Counted from the stretch's first letter, positions 13,828-23,188 are shown. The stretch is DNA of 64,000 bases from Candidatus Onthovicinus excrementipullorum (GCA_018712345.1 DVHG01000025.1:124001-188000), one strand, 5' to 3'. Numbers and translations are program-made. Notes: generated from the sequence alone by a model not told the origin.

Positions 13828-13856
13828 TTGACTTTGTTCCGTTTTCGCGTTAGTAT
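13828..13856 (+). promoter_or_regulatory. Promoter of the enzyme I homologue
   Basis: TTGACT (13828-13833), 17 bp, TAGTAT (13851-13856). The ~150-nt leader that follows contains a stable GGGCGCC-GGAA-GGCGTCC hairpin near 13950 and no gene. Confidence 0.55.
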
Positions 13857-14011
13857 GAGAATGGAATCAAATACATCTCCCATACTTGACGGCCGGAATG
13901 AGCGGGATTGGTCGGAACGCCTGAAAAGTTATATTTGAATGCTACCCGGGCGCCGGAAGGCGTCCCTGCAAAGATCCATACCCATAAAAACCTGTAGGTA
14001 GGTGATTGCGG

Positions 14012-15628
14012 ATGGTCACATTGAGCGGCAGAGGGGCCAGCGGCGGCATCGTCACCGGAACAGTGCGCTACTATGCACGTGCGGCTGTACGTGTGCACCG
14101 GCGGGAGGTCGAGGATCCGAACCCAGAACTGCGCCGGTTTGAACGGGCGCGCGGGATCGCTGTGCGCGATCTGACCCGGCTCTGCTTGAGCGGCAAGCGG
14201 TCGGTGGGGGAGGACGGTTCCCTCATTTTCCGGGTCCACCAGATGATGTTGGAAGATCCGGAATACTGTGCTGCGGTCCGCCGGATGATCCGGGAGGAAC
14301 GCATCAATGCAGAATATGCGGTCAGCACCGTAACAGCTGAATTTGCCCGGATGATCGGCCGTGAGGAGAACGGATATATCAGCACCCGCGCGGCGGATCT
14401 GCGGGATGCGGCAGACCGTATTCTGTCGATCCTTTCCGGGCAGGGCCAGCCGGAGCTTGGGGATGATGGCCCTTTTATCCTCGCAGCGGAGGATCTCTCC
14501 CCCAGTGAGACGGTGCGCATGGATCGGCGGAAAGTGCTGGCCTTTATCACGGCGGGTGGATCGCGGTACTCCCACACGGCGATCCTGGCCCGGACGATGG
14601 GAATTCCTGCCGTTATCGGTGTGAGCGGCGTATGTAAGGAGCTGGATGGACAGCAGGCGCTTGTTGACGGCTTTACCGGAGAGATCTGCATTGCGCCGGA
14701 TGAACAGACGATTCGGCGCTTCCGGGAATACTCGCGCCGGCATGACGCGGATGAAGAGCGGCTGCAGTGCTACCGTGACCGTAAGACCGCGACAGCGGAC
14801 GGCCGCAGAATCCGCCTGTGCGCTAATATCAGTACCCCGGATGAGGTAGAGACAGCCCGGCAAAACGGTGCTGAGGGGATCGGACTTTTCCGCAGCGAAT
14901 TTCTCTATCTGGCGGGCGGCGGATACCCGAGTGAGGCGTACCAGTTTTCCGCCTATCGGCGGATTCTGGAGGCAATGGCGGGCAGGCGTGTGGTTATTCG
15001 TACACTTGATCTGGGAGCGGATAAGCGGACGGAGGCGATGGATCTGAACGCCGGGATGAGTCTGGGCCTTGGCCCGCGTGGGATCCGGCTGTGCCTGAAC
15101 TGTCCCGAACTCTTCCGGCCGCAGTTGCGTGCACTGTGCAGAGCATCTGTCTACGGGCATTTGGCCGTACTGCTCCCGATGGTCACATCCACTCGGGAGA
15201 TCACACAGGTTCGGGATCTGCTGCGGGGAATTCGCGCCGATTTAGACCGGGAGGGGATCCGCTATTCCGACGATATGGAGCTTGGCGTTATGATCGAGAC
15301 ACCGGCTGCCGCCATCCTGAGCGATCAGCTGGCCCAGGAGGCGGATTTTTTCAGCATCGGCACCAATGATCTTACGCAGTACACGCTTGCGCTTGACCGG
15401 CAGGACGGCCAGATCGCCGCATTTGCGTATGAAGACGATACCGCAGTGATGCGCTTGATCGCGCTTACGGCGGAGCATGCACATCGTGCCGGAATTCCCG
15501 TCGGGATTTGCGGGGAGATGGCCGGCAGCGCAGAGCGGACAGAGGAATTTTTAAACATGGGGATTGAGGAGCTCTCCCTGCCGCCGCATACGATTCTCCC
15601 ACTGCGGGAAAAAATCTGTGCGATGTAA
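14012..15628 (+). CDS. Phosphoenolpyruvate-protein phosphotransferase (PTS enzyme I) homologue
   Basis: 538 residues, slightly shorter than typical PtsI (~570). The N-terminal part carries the phosphohistidine motif GGSRYSHTAILAR with His188. The C-terminal PEP-binding barrel has EGIGLFRSEF, IRTLDLGADK and GICGEMAG with Cys500. The reaction is autophosphorylation from PEP and transfer to HPr. Several usually fixed positions differ: GLGPRGIR replaces the NPFLGYRAIR type, and Ser replaces Asp after GEMAG. No ptsH, HPr kinase or EII gene is adjacent. It could be the main EI or a specialised paralogue, so I give no symbol. The ATG at 14012 is preferred over the TTG at 14006 because of ribosome binding site spacing. 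Confidence 0.85.
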   Translation: MVTLSGRGASGGIVTGTVRYYARAAVRVHRREVEDPNPELRRFERARGIAVRDLTRLCLSGKRSVGEDGSLIFRVHQMMLEDPEYCAAVRRMIREERINAEYAVSTVTAEFARMIGREENGYISTRAADLRDAADRILSILSGQGQPELGDDGPFILAAEDLSPSETVRMDRRKVLAFITAGGSRYSHTAILARTMGIPAVIGVSGVCKELDGQQALVDGFTGEICIAPDEQTIRRFREYSRRHDADEERLQCYRDRKTATADGRRIRLCANISTPDEVETARQNGAEGIGLFRSEFLYLAGGGYPSEAYQFSAYRRILEAMAGRRVVIRTLDLGADKRTEAMDLNAGMSLGLGPRGIRLCLNCPELFRPQLRALCRASVYGHLAVLLPMVTSTREITQVRDLLRGIRADLDREGIRYSDDMELGVMIETPAAAILSDQLAQEADFFSIGTNDLTQYTLALDRQDGQIAAFAYEDDTAVMRLIALTAEHAHRAGIPVGICGEMAGSAERTEEFLNMGIEELSLPPHTILPLREKICAM

Positions 15629-15670
15629 ATATTCTGAATTTTTGGATCTCTTAATATACCTAATTAATCC

Positions 15671-15697
15671 GGGGCCACATGGCCCCTTTTTCTTTTT
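15671..15697 (+). terminator. Terminator of the enzyme I homologue
   Basis: GGGGCC-ACAT-GGCCCC followed by TTTTTCTTTTTT. Confidence 0.85.
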
Positions 15698-15718
15698 TAC
15701 CGGCAGGTAAGATGTGCC

Positions 15719-15767
15719 TTGACAAAAATCCCAAAACACTCTATTATGAAAATTGTTCAAACGTTTG
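15719..15767 (+). promoter_or_regulatory. Strong promoter with LacI-type palindrome before the baseplate-like gene
   Basis: TTGACA (15719-15724), a 17-bp spacer, TATTAT (15742-15747), then the perfect palindrome CAAACGTTTG (15758-15767) at the expected start of transcription. The central CG and the arms resemble LacI/PurR/CcpA-family operators. Confidence 0.7.
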
Positions 15768-15798
15768 TTCGAAAAATATTCATAAAGGAGTAGGAGCA

Positions 15799-17178
15799 AT
15801 GAAAGTGGAAACAACTGTGACGCTTGATCTGTCCGGAGATCCGGTGACACAAACTGTAACGGCCAAGCAGGGTGATATTGATTCCCGTTTGGTGCGGTGT
15901 ACGCCCGTCTTTGCGGGGGAAAACTATTTGCCGGAGGAGAGCGTTACAATCCGTCTGCTCTATCGGAATGCGCACGGCGACTGTACAATTTGTGACGGAC
16001 AGATGGAGGCAGGGCAGGTGCTTGTCCCATTGATTCCATCCCTGCTCGCCTATGCGGGTACGGCGCGGTGTGAGGTGCAGTTTTACAGCGAGGGGGCCGT
16101 CCTGACCACGGGCTGGTTCCAGGTAGAGGTCTACCCATGCCTGATCCGGCAGGAGGAGGCGGAGGAAAACCCCGCCTATGAAAGCTTCACTGCGGCGCTG
16201 GCGCGTGCCGATGCCGCCGCCGAGACGTGTCTGGCGGCCGGGGCCACGGCCCAGGCACAGGGGGATTACGCGGAGATGCAGGCCGAATATGCCCGCCAGA
16301 GCGGCGACAGCGCCGACGAGATGGCCGGGTATGCCCGGGAACAGGGCAATGCGGCCATGGAGGCCGCCGCAGCCGCACAGGCGCAGGGGGAGGCCGCCGC
16401 AGCAGCGTCGTCCGCCGCCGGAGAGGCGGCCCTTCGTGCGGAAAAAGCGGCTGAGGCAATTGAGGGGACGGATGTCGGCGCCCTGGCGGGGGAAGTGGCC
16501 GCAGTAAAGTCACAGCTCACAGGAAAGGTAGACCGCGTTGAGGGTAAGGGTCTCTCCACATGTGACTACACCGCCGCCGAAAAGGAAAAGCTGGCCACGC
16601 TTGCCAACTATGATGACAGCGCTCTGCGCACGCTGATTGGCCAAAAGGTCGACCGGGAGGCGGGCAAACAGCTCTCTTCAAACGACTATACGGATGCGGA
16701 CAGGCAACAGGTCTCCCTCATCGCGGGGAAGGTGGATCAGGTCAGCGGAATGGGGCTATCCTCCAATGATTACACCACCGCGGAGAAGGAAAAACTTGCC
16801 GGCCTCTCCAACTACAATGACGCCGGACTGCGTTCACGTATCACAAATCTTGAGGATCTGGCGTGCATGGAATATGAGCTGGAGTTGAATCAGGGCTTCA
16901 GCGGCTCTCTATTCCTTTACAGATTCGGCAATCTATGTATCCTCACCGGCGTGCTGTACGAAGTGGGACAGGTCGTCAATGAGACGGTTGCACAGCTGCC
17001 CGGCGATTGTTTCCCGCCCGAGGAGATGATGCGCATTGGGCTGTGGACCCTCGGTGAGGAAACTAATGTTAATGAGGGATACATATCTCTTCTCAGCGCG
17101 GACTGCTTCAATATTATCAAGGTGAATCCAGAGCCGAGGTCTCTCTTTGTTCAGGTGATCTACCGGCGTGCCGCCTGA
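15799..17178 (+). CDS. Phage baseplate/tail-fibre-like protein, isolated from any phage
   Basis: 459 residues in three parts. Residues 1-115 look like a BppU-type N-terminal domain (TVTLDLSGDPVTQTVTAKQG then DSRLVRCTPVF). About 125-230 is an Ala/Gln/Glu-rich stretch likely to form a coiled coil. About 235-350 has three repeats of the type GKVD-GKGLSxxDYTxAEKEKLAxLxNY seen in phage tail fibres. The last ~110 residues are a probable C-terminal head. The ATG at 15799 follows AAGGAG by 8 nt. No capsid, terminase, holin or other phage gene is nearby. It has its own promoter and terminator. Confidence 0.65.
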   Translation: MKVETTVTLDLSGDPVTQTVTAKQGDIDSRLVRCTPVFAGENYLPEESVTIRLLYRNAHGDCTICDGQMEAGQVLVPLIPSLLAYAGTARCEVQFYSEGAVLTTGWFQVEVYPCLIRQEEAEENPAYESFTAALARADAAAETCLAAGATAQAQGDYAEMQAEYARQSGDSADEMAGYAREQGNAAMEAAAAAQAQGEAAAAASSAAGEAALRAEKAAEAIEGTDVGALAGEVAAVKSQLTGKVDRVEGKGLSTCDYTAAEKEKLATLANYDDSALRTLIGQKVDREAGKQLSSNDYTDADRQQVSLIAGKVDQVSGMGLSSNDYTTAEKEKLAGLSNYNDAGLRSRITNLEDLACMEYELELNQGFSGSLFLYRFGNLCILTGVLYEVGQVVNETVAQLPGDCFPPEEMMRIGLWTLGEETNVNEGYISLLSADCFNIIKVNPEPRSLFVQVIYRRAA

Positions 17179-17190
17179 ACGTTCGGCCAT

Positions 17191-17223
17191 GCCCTTCCGC
17201 CTGTGAGCGGAGGGGCTTTTTGT
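17191..17223 (+). terminator. Terminator of the baseplate-like gene
   Basis: GCCCTTCCGC pairs with GCGGAGGGGC (one G/T wobble) around CTGTGA, followed by TTTTTG. Confidence 0.85.
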
Positions 17224-17303
17224 TTGTCGGACCGGGTGAAGTCCATAGTATTTTGCCCGCCATGCAGGGAGCAGAGACTGCGTCTGTTTTTTAAAGTTAA
17301 GGC

Positions 17304-17332
17304 TTGCAATTTTTTTTGGAGTATATTATAGT
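17304..17332 (+). promoter_or_regulatory. Promoter of the GH95-GH3 pair
   Basis: TTGCAA (17304-17309), 17 bp including an eight-T run, TATAGT (17327-17332), 29 bp before the GH95 start. Confidence 0.5.
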
Positions 17333-17361
17333 TAGTATGTATAAATAGAGGGGGATGCAGC

Positions 17362-19896
17362 ATGAAAAAAGTATGGATTACTGTCATATCCTGTGCCGGA
17401 GCGGCCGCGGTGGCGGCAGGGGCGCTGACGGCATGGTTCGTTGTCCCCCGCCAAAAGTTTGATGTGCCTCCGCGGAGTGAAAATACCCTGTGGTATCAAA
17501 AACCCGCTGCCAATAATTACGATGGCTGGGAGCAGCAGGCGCTCCCGATCGGCAACGGCTATATGGGCGCTAAAATCTTTGGCGGCGTAAAGAAAGAGCG
17601 GATTCAGTTCAACGAAAAGACGCTCTGGTCGGGCGGTCCCGGCACACAGGGGTACGACGGAGGCAATTCACGGGATGATTCCGGGGAGGCGCTCCGTGAG
17701 ATCCAGCAGCTGCTTGCCGCAGAGGACTATGACGCCGCGCAGGAAGCGATGACAAAGCTTCAGGGCGATGAAAACGGGCTGGGCGCGTATCAGAATTTCG
17801 GCGACCTGTACCTGAAGTTTAAAGGGGCATTCCGGGGGAAGAATTATATCCGCGATCTGGATCTGGATTCCGCGGTCTCCTCCGTCAGCTTTACGAGCGG
17901 CGGCGTGGACTACCGGCGGGAGTACTTTGCCAGCTATCCGGACCGCGTGATCGTCGCGCGCCTGACCGCCAGTGAAGGCGGTAGGCTCAGCTTTGACGCG
18001 CAGCTTGAATCCGCGCAGAATGGCTCCGTTACTGCGGCGAATGATACGATCACCCTCACCGGTACCGTCATGGGCAAGGAGGGCAAAAAGGGCGCCATGC
18101 CGGACGCCAACTCCATGCGCTATGCCGCTCAGGTCCGCGTGATTCCACAGGGCGGCACTGTCTCAGCAAATGAAGACGGCAGTCTCACGGTGTCAGATGC
18201 GGACAGTGTCACAATTTTGCTGACCGCGGCGACGGATTACGCAAATGACTATCCGGAGTACCGGAGCGGCGTTGATCCGCTGGAGACGGTACAGGAAAAG
18301 ATGGAGTCGGCCGCAGCACTCGGCTATGAGCAGCTTCTTCAGCGCCATGAGTCAGACTATACAGCGCTCTTTGACCGCGTGAAGCTGAACCTGGGGCAGC
18401 AGGGCTCCCTGATTCCAACAGATCAGGTGCTCAAAGATTATCAGAAAACCGGCTCCAATCCGTCCCTGGAGGCGCTCTATTTCCAGTACGGGCGCTATCT
18501 GCTGGTCGCGTCCTCCCGGGAGGGGAGCCTGCCTGCTAATTTGCAGGGCGTCTGGAATGCCAAGAACGACCCGCAGTGGCAGAGCGATTACCACACCAAC
18601 ATCAATTTGCAGATGAACTACTGGCCGGCATATGTGACCAATCTGTCCGAGACGGCGATTCCGCTGCTTGAGTACGTGGATTCCCTGCGCGAGCCGGGAC
18701 GCAAGACGGCCAATATGTACACCGGCATCGGTGCGGATCTGCCGGACGGCACGCCCGATACCGCTCAGGCGACGGGCTGGATGGTCCATACGCAGAACAG
18801 CCCCATGGGCAATACCGGCCCCGGTTCCAGCTGGACATGGGGATGGTCCCCCACTGCGGGTGCCTGGCTGACGCAGAATACCTTTGATTACTTTGCTTTT
18901 ACGCGGGATATTGACATGCTGCGGGAGGAGATCTATCCCGCCATGCAGGAGAGCGCCCTGATGTGGTCACAGCTCCTGATCGAGGATCCGGTGACGGGAC
19001 GGCTGATCTCCTCGCCGTCATACTCGCCGGAGCAGGGACCGGTCTCAGCGGGAAACACGTATGATCAGTCGATTATCTGGCAGCTCTATTCCGATACGAT
19101 CCGGGCGGCGGAAGCACTGACGCAGGCCGGGTATGCGGATGGGGTGGATGCTCAGCTGATCGAAAAGCTGAAAGCACAAATCGACCGTCTGCAGCCGGTA
19201 CAGGTCGGCGCATGGGGGCAGGTCAAGGAGTGGCCGCAGGAGGACACCTGGGAGGACCGTGGGGTGAAATCCCAGGGCGTAGAGCTTCAGCATCGCCATA
19301 TGTCCAATCTGCTTGGACTGTATCCGGGGAATTATATCACCCCGGCAACACCGGAGTATATGGCGGCCGCCCGCGTCTCTCTGGAGGACCGCGGGGACGG
19401 CGGCACGGGCTGGTCCAAGGCGCAGAAGATCTGTGAATGGGCCCGTCTGCTGGATGGAAATCACAGTTACAAGATGCTCTCGGAGCTGCTCAAGGAGAGC
19501 ACCCTGCCCAATCTGTGGGATACGCACCCGCCCTATCAGATTGACGGCAACTTTGGCGCCACGGCCGGCATTGCAGAGATGCTCATCCAGAGCCACGCGG
19601 GGTATATCCAGCTGCTCCCGGCGCTCCCGGATGCGTGGGCGCAGTCCGGAAGCGTCTCGGGTCTGGTGGCGCGCGGCAGCTTTGTGTTTGACTTTTCTTG
19701 GGAAGAAGGCGCACTCATACAGGTTCAGATGACCGCGCGCAGCGGCGGCGACTGTGTCATGTACTGTCCGGCAGGGAGTGTGCTGACAGTCACCGGGGCG
19801 GATGGGCAGCCTGTCACAGCGGAGCGGGTGGATGATAGGAGCGTCCGGTTCGCAACGCAGGCGGGGGCACTGTATACACTGGCTTACGGCGAATAA
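17362..19896 (+). CDS. GH95 alpha-L-fucosidase, membrane-anchored or secreted
   Basis: 844 residues. Residues 4-27 are a hydrophobic signal/anchor. The N-terminal GH95 beta-domain begins LWYQKPAANNYDGWEQQALPIGNGYMGA, and the (alpha/alpha)6 barrel follows. Catalytic residues known from Bifidobacterium AfcA are matched: Asn413 and Asn415 (YHTNINLQMNYW), acid Glu557 (SPSYSPEQG) and Asp728 (QIDGNFGATAG). The family removes alpha-1,2-linked fucose (or galactose) by inversion, typical of mucin or milk glycan use. The ATG follows AGAGGGGG. It is 50 bp upstream of a GH3 gene and likely shares its transcript. Confidence 0.93.
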   Translation: MKKVWITVISCAGAAAVAAGALTAWFVVPRQKFDVPPRSENTLWYQKPAANNYDGWEQQALPIGNGYMGAKIFGGVKKERIQFNEKTLWSGGPGTQGYDGGNSRDDSGEALREIQQLLAAEDYDAAQEAMTKLQGDENGLGAYQNFGDLYLKFKGAFRGKNYIRDLDLDSAVSSVSFTSGGVDYRREYFASYPDRVIVARLTASEGGRLSFDAQLESAQNGSVTAANDTITLTGTVMGKEGKKGAMPDANSMRYAAQVRVIPQGGTVSANEDGSLTVSDADSVTILLTAATDYANDYPEYRSGVDPLETVQEKMESAAALGYEQLLQRHESDYTALFDRVKLNLGQQGSLIPTDQVLKDYQKTGSNPSLEALYFQYGRYLLVASSREGSLPANLQGVWNAKNDPQWQSDYHTNINLQMNYWPAYVTNLSETAIPLLEYVDSLREPGRKTANMYTGIGADLPDGTPDTAQATGWMVHTQNSPMGNTGPGSSWTWGWSPTAGAWLTQNTFDYFAFTRDIDMLREEIYPAMQESALMWSQLLIEDPVTGRLISSPSYSPEQGPVSAGNTYDQSIIWQLYSDTIRAAEALTQAGYADGVDAQLIEKLKAQIDRLQPVQVGAWGQVKEWPQEDTWEDRGVKSQGVELQHRHMSNLLGLYPGNYITPATPEYMAAARVSLEDRGDGGTGWSKAQKICEWARLLDGNHSYKMLSELLKESTLPNLWDTHPPYQIDGNFGATAGIAEMLIQSHAGYIQLLPALPDAWAQSGSVSGLVARGSFVFDFSWEEGALIQVQMTARSGGDCVMYCPAGSVLTVTGADGQPVTAERVDDRSVRFATQAGALYTLAYGE

Positions 19897-19946
19897 TAAG
19901 CGGTTTACAAAAATTTTTAATGGAACAAATCGGAGGATGATTGGTC

Positions 19947-22379
19947 ATGGATATCAAAAAACTGGTTTCTGAACTGACCTTAGAGGAGAAGGCCGGGCTC
20001 TGTTCTGGCGAGAGCTTCTGGTATACCAAGGCAGTCGATCGTCTCGGCATTCCGCACGTCATGGTGACGGACGGCCCGCACGGCCTGCGCAAGCAGCAGG
20101 ATGCCGCGGACAACCTGGGCCTCAATCAGAGCGTGGAAGCCGTGTGTTTCCCGTCCGCAGCGGGCGTTGCCTGCTCCTTTGATACGGAGATGATGCGTGA
20201 CATGGGCGAGACACTCGGAAACGAGTGCCAAGCGGAGAATGTCAGCATTTTGCTCGGCCCGGCGGTCAACATCAAGCGTTCCCCGCTGTGCGGCCGAAAC
20301 TTTGAATACTTCTCGGAGGATCCGTATCTGGCGGGCGAGATGGCCGCAAGCTATATCCAGGGCGTCCAGTCAAAGCATGTCGGTACCAGTATGAAGCACT
20401 TCGCGGCCAATAATCAGGAGTGCAGACGCCTGACGATTTCCTCCGTTGTGGATGAGCGTACTCTGCGTGAGATCTATCTGCCGGCCTTTGAGATCGCGGT
20501 CAAAAAGGCGCAGCCGAGCACGCTCATGTGCTCTTACAATAAGATTAACGGCACCTATTCCGCGGAGAACAAGTGGCTTTTGACAGACGTGCTGCGCAAG
20601 GAGTGGGGATTTAAGGGCTATGTGATGACCGACTGGGGCGCCATGACGGATAACCGGCCCAAAGCGCTGGAGGCCGGACTGGATCTGGAGATGCCGTCCT
20701 CCGGTGGAATCAACGACAAGCTGATCGTCGAGGCAGTCAACGCCGGAACACTGGATGAAAAGGTACTTGATCACGCGGTTGAGCTGATCCTCACAGAGGT
20801 TTACCGGTATGTGGAAAATCGGGATGAGACGGCCGTATTTGACCGTGAGGCCGATCACCGGAAGGCCGTCGAGATCGCGCGGGAGACCCAGGTCCTCCTG
20901 AAGAACAACGGTATACTCCCACTCAAAAAGGACGCATCCGTCGCCTTTATCGGCGCGTTTGCCAGGGAGCCGCGCTACCAGGGCGGCGGCAGTTCGCATA
21001 TCAATGCCCACCGTGTCGTCGGCGCGTGGGAGAGCGCAAATGAACGGGGGATCAAGAATATCTCCTATGCCCAAGGCTATCAGATTGAGAGCGGGGACAA
21101 AATTGATGAGCACATGCTTCAGGAGGCCGTGGAGACGGCTAAAAAGGCGGATGTCGCCGTCATCTTTGCGGGCTTGCCCGCGTCCTTTGAGTCCGAGGGA
21201 TATGACCGCACACACCTGCATATGCCCAAGTGCCAGAATGTCCTGATCTATGAGATCTGCAAGGTGCAGAAGAATGTTGTCGTCGTGCTGCACAACGGTT
21301 CCCCGGTCCTGATGCCGTGGGCGGACAGTGTTTCTGCCATCTTGGAGTCGTATCTGGGCGGCGAGGGCGTCGGCGAGGCGCAGATCGATCTGCTCTATGG
21401 GGACTGCAGCCCGAGCGCGAAGCTGGCAGAGACATTCCCCAAAGCGCTCACCGATACGCCCTGCTACGGCAATTACCCCGGCGGCCAGATGACCGTGGAA
21501 TACCGCGAGGGTCTGTATGTCGGCTACCGCTATTATGACACCGTGCAGAAGGAGGTACTCTTCCCGTTCGGGCATGGGCTGACCTATACGACCTTTGAGT
21601 ATTCCGCACTCAAGACGGCGAAAATGGTCCATGAAAAAGATGGATTAAAGCTGAGTGTCAAGGTGAAGAATACCGGCTCTTATGACGCTGCCGAGATTAT
21701 TCAGGTCTATGTCGCGCCGCCCAAGGGCAGGGTCTGCCGCCCCGTGCATGAGCTCAAGGTGTTTGCCCGCGTGTTCCTGAAAGCCGGTGAGGAAAAGACC
21801 ATAGAGCTGGAGGCGTGCCCGCGTGCATTTGAGTACTATGATACCGCATTTGGCGGCTGGCGCGCGGAGAGTGGGACGTACACAGTGGAGGTCGGCGCCT
21901 CCTCCCGCGATATTCGCCTCACGGCAGAGGTCGAGGTGACCTCCGATTCCCCGGACTTTGTCCCGGAGGACCGCAGCGCGCAGCTGCCGGACTATTACAC
22001 TGGAAATATTAAAGCTGTTACAAACGGTGAATTTGCAGCGCTGCTCGGCCATGCGATCCCCAGCCCTGACCGCGACTACACCCAGCCGATCACAGCGAAC
22101 AATTCCCTTTCGGACGCAGCGGATACCAAGTGGGGCGCCCGGATCGATAAGCTTCTGCGCAAGGCGCTGCTCAAGCGCAGCGGGGAGATGGCAAACGGCG
22201 GTATGATGTACCACACGATCACCGAGATGCCGATCCGCGGCTTCCGCACCATGTCGGGCGGTCTGGTGTCACAGCAGATGATAGACGCCCTTGTCAGCCT
22301 GCTCAACGGACAGGGCGGTGGCGGAACACTCGTCAAGGAGGCACTCGGCGCCGTGAAGACGCTCGTTGCCAAAAAGTAA
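19947..22379 (+). CDS. GH3 beta-glycosidase, cytoplasmic
   Basis: 810 residues, no signal peptide. The N-terminal TIM barrel has TDGPHGLRKQ and KHFAANNQE, and the nucleophile Asp229 in MTDWGA. The second domain carries ESEGYDRTHL (Glu415/Glu417), the expected acid/base region, then an Fn3-like domain (FGHGLTYTTFEYS onward). About 130 extra residues follow the Fn3 domain. GH3 enzymes cleave terminal beta-glucosides or related sugars with retention. The ATG at 19947 lies 10 nt after GGAGG; the TTG at 19941 is an alternative. It probably finishes the digestion of sugars released outside by the GH95 enzyme (inference). Confidence 0.92.
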   Translation: MDIKKLVSELTLEEKAGLCSGESFWYTKAVDRLGIPHVMVTDGPHGLRKQQDAADNLGLNQSVEAVCFPSAAGVACSFDTEMMRDMGETLGNECQAENVSILLGPAVNIKRSPLCGRNFEYFSEDPYLAGEMAASYIQGVQSKHVGTSMKHFAANNQECRRLTISSVVDERTLREIYLPAFEIAVKKAQPSTLMCSYNKINGTYSAENKWLLTDVLRKEWGFKGYVMTDWGAMTDNRPKALEAGLDLEMPSSGGINDKLIVEAVNAGTLDEKVLDHAVELILTEVYRYVENRDETAVFDREADHRKAVEIARETQVLLKNNGILPLKKDASVAFIGAFAREPRYQGGGSSHINAHRVVGAWESANERGIKNISYAQGYQIESGDKIDEHMLQEAVETAKKADVAVIFAGLPASFESEGYDRTHLHMPKCQNVLIYEICKVQKNVVVVLHNGSPVLMPWADSVSAILESYLGGEGVGEAQIDLLYGDCSPSAKLAETFPKALTDTPCYGNYPGGQMTVEYREGLYVGYRYYDTVQKEVLFPFGHGLTYTTFEYSALKTAKMVHEKDGLKLSVKVKNTGSYDAAEIIQVYVAPPKGRVCRPVHELKVFARVFLKAGEEKTIELEACPRAFEYYDTAFGGWRAESGTYTVEVGASSRDIRLTAEVEVTSDSPDFVPEDRSAQLPDYYTGNIKAVTNGEFAALLGHAIPSPDRDYTQPITANNSLSDAADTKWGARIDKLLRKALLKRSGEMANGGMMYHTITEMPIRGFRTMSGGLVSQQMIDALVSLLNGQGGGGTLVKEALGAVKTLVAKK

Positions 22380-22390
22380 TCAGTTTTCAG

Positions 22391-22424
22391 TGCCGTGCGG
22401 GTTGTATGACTCGCGCGGCATTTT
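22391..22424 (+). terminator. Terminator of GH3
   Basis: TGCCGTGCG pairs with CGCGCGGCA (one wobble), followed by TTTTG. Confidence 0.7.
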
Positions 22425-22525
22425 GTACATCTGTTCCGCCGGCGTTGTGAAACAAGCCGGCCGCACATATTCTCCCCATCTCCATCATAAAGTGATATCA
22501 CGTTTAATGAGAGGGGGATATCGGA

Positions 22526-23050
22526 ATGGATTCCAACCGTCACACAGGCGGATGTGACGCAGTGCTCAACCTGCCCTATCCGCCCATCCGCACACAGAGC
22601 CGCCGCCCGGAATATGCACGCGCCATGCTCAGCAATATCGGCAGCGATAATTCTGAGATGGGTGCCGTCAGCCTGTATTTTTATAACAGCGTGATCCTGA
22701 AGCCGGAGCACGAGGCGTTCGCGCAGTGTTTTCACCAGATCAGCATGGTGGAGATGCACCATCTGGACATCTTTGCCACTTTGGCCTTTCAGATGGGGAT
22801 GGATCCCCGCCTGTGGTGCATGCGTGATAGGGGACGATGCTACTGGACACCGGCGTATAATCGCTATCCGCGGGAGATCCGTGCGTTGATTGTAAATGCC
22901 CTGCGCGGAGAGCAGGCCACCATTCGGAAGTACACCCGTCAGGCGGAGGTGATCCGGGATCCGGATATTGTGGAGATTTTAAACCGCATCATCCTTGATG
23001 AGCGTCATCACGTAGAGCTTTTCCGCACTATGCTCGATCAGCTCCCGTGA
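22526..23050 (+). CDS. Ferritin-like diiron-type protein
   Basis: 174 residues. Glu44, Glu76-xx-His79 (EMHHLD), Glu129 and Glu159-xx-His162 (DERHHVEL) form the four-helix diiron (or dimanganese) ligand set of the ferritin/rubrerythrin/Mn-catalase superfamily. No rubredoxin domain is present. The N-terminal ~25 residues are not helical and contain a Pro-rich piece. Small proteins of this type in spore formers include coat- or stress-associated catalase-like proteins; which one this is cannot be told. The ATG follows GAGGGGG. It is monocistronic, between two terminators. Confidence 0.8.
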   Translation: MDSNRHTGGCDAVLNLPYPPIRTQSRRPEYARAMLSNIGSDNSEMGAVSLYFYNSVILKPEHEAFAQCFHQISMVEMHHLDIFATLAFQMGMDPRLWCMRDRGRCYWTPAYNRYPREIRALIVNALRGEQATIRKYTRQAEVIRDPDIVEILNRIILDERHHVELFRTMLDQLP

Positions 23051-23056
23051 TTTTAC

Positions 23057-23099
23057 AGCGGCACGCCCTAGTCCGGCCGGAGTGGGGCGTGCCGCTTTA
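23057..23099 (+). terminator. Terminator of the ferritin-like gene
   Basis: AGCGGCACGCCC (23057-23068) pairs perfectly with GGGCGTGCCGCT (23085-23096), then TTAT. Confidence 0.8.
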
Positions 23100-23159
23100 T
23101 GCGGGCGGGTAGGGGGTGAATATTTGTCGGTTCCGCCGGAAAAATATGACTGAATGACC

Positions 23160-23188
23160 TTGACATCTGACTCAAGTTGTGGTAAAAT
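23160..23188 (+). promoter_or_regulatory. Promoter of tRNA-Gln
   Basis: TTGACA (23160-23165), 17 bp, TAAAAT (23183-23188), 18 bp before the tRNA. Confidence 0.8.

Noticed and set aside
13850-15160. A 436-codon minus-strand frame opposite the enzyme I homologue
   Set aside because: Shadow of the plus-strand gene, which has its own promoter, ribosome binding site and conserved motifs.
15679-15798. An N-terminal extension of the baseplate-like protein
   Set aside because: The extension covers the promoter and operator; the ribosome binding site supports the ATG at 15799.
20370-21632. A 420-codon minus-strand frame opposite the GH3 gene
   Set aside because: Shadow frame; the GH3 motifs leave no doubt about the coding strand.
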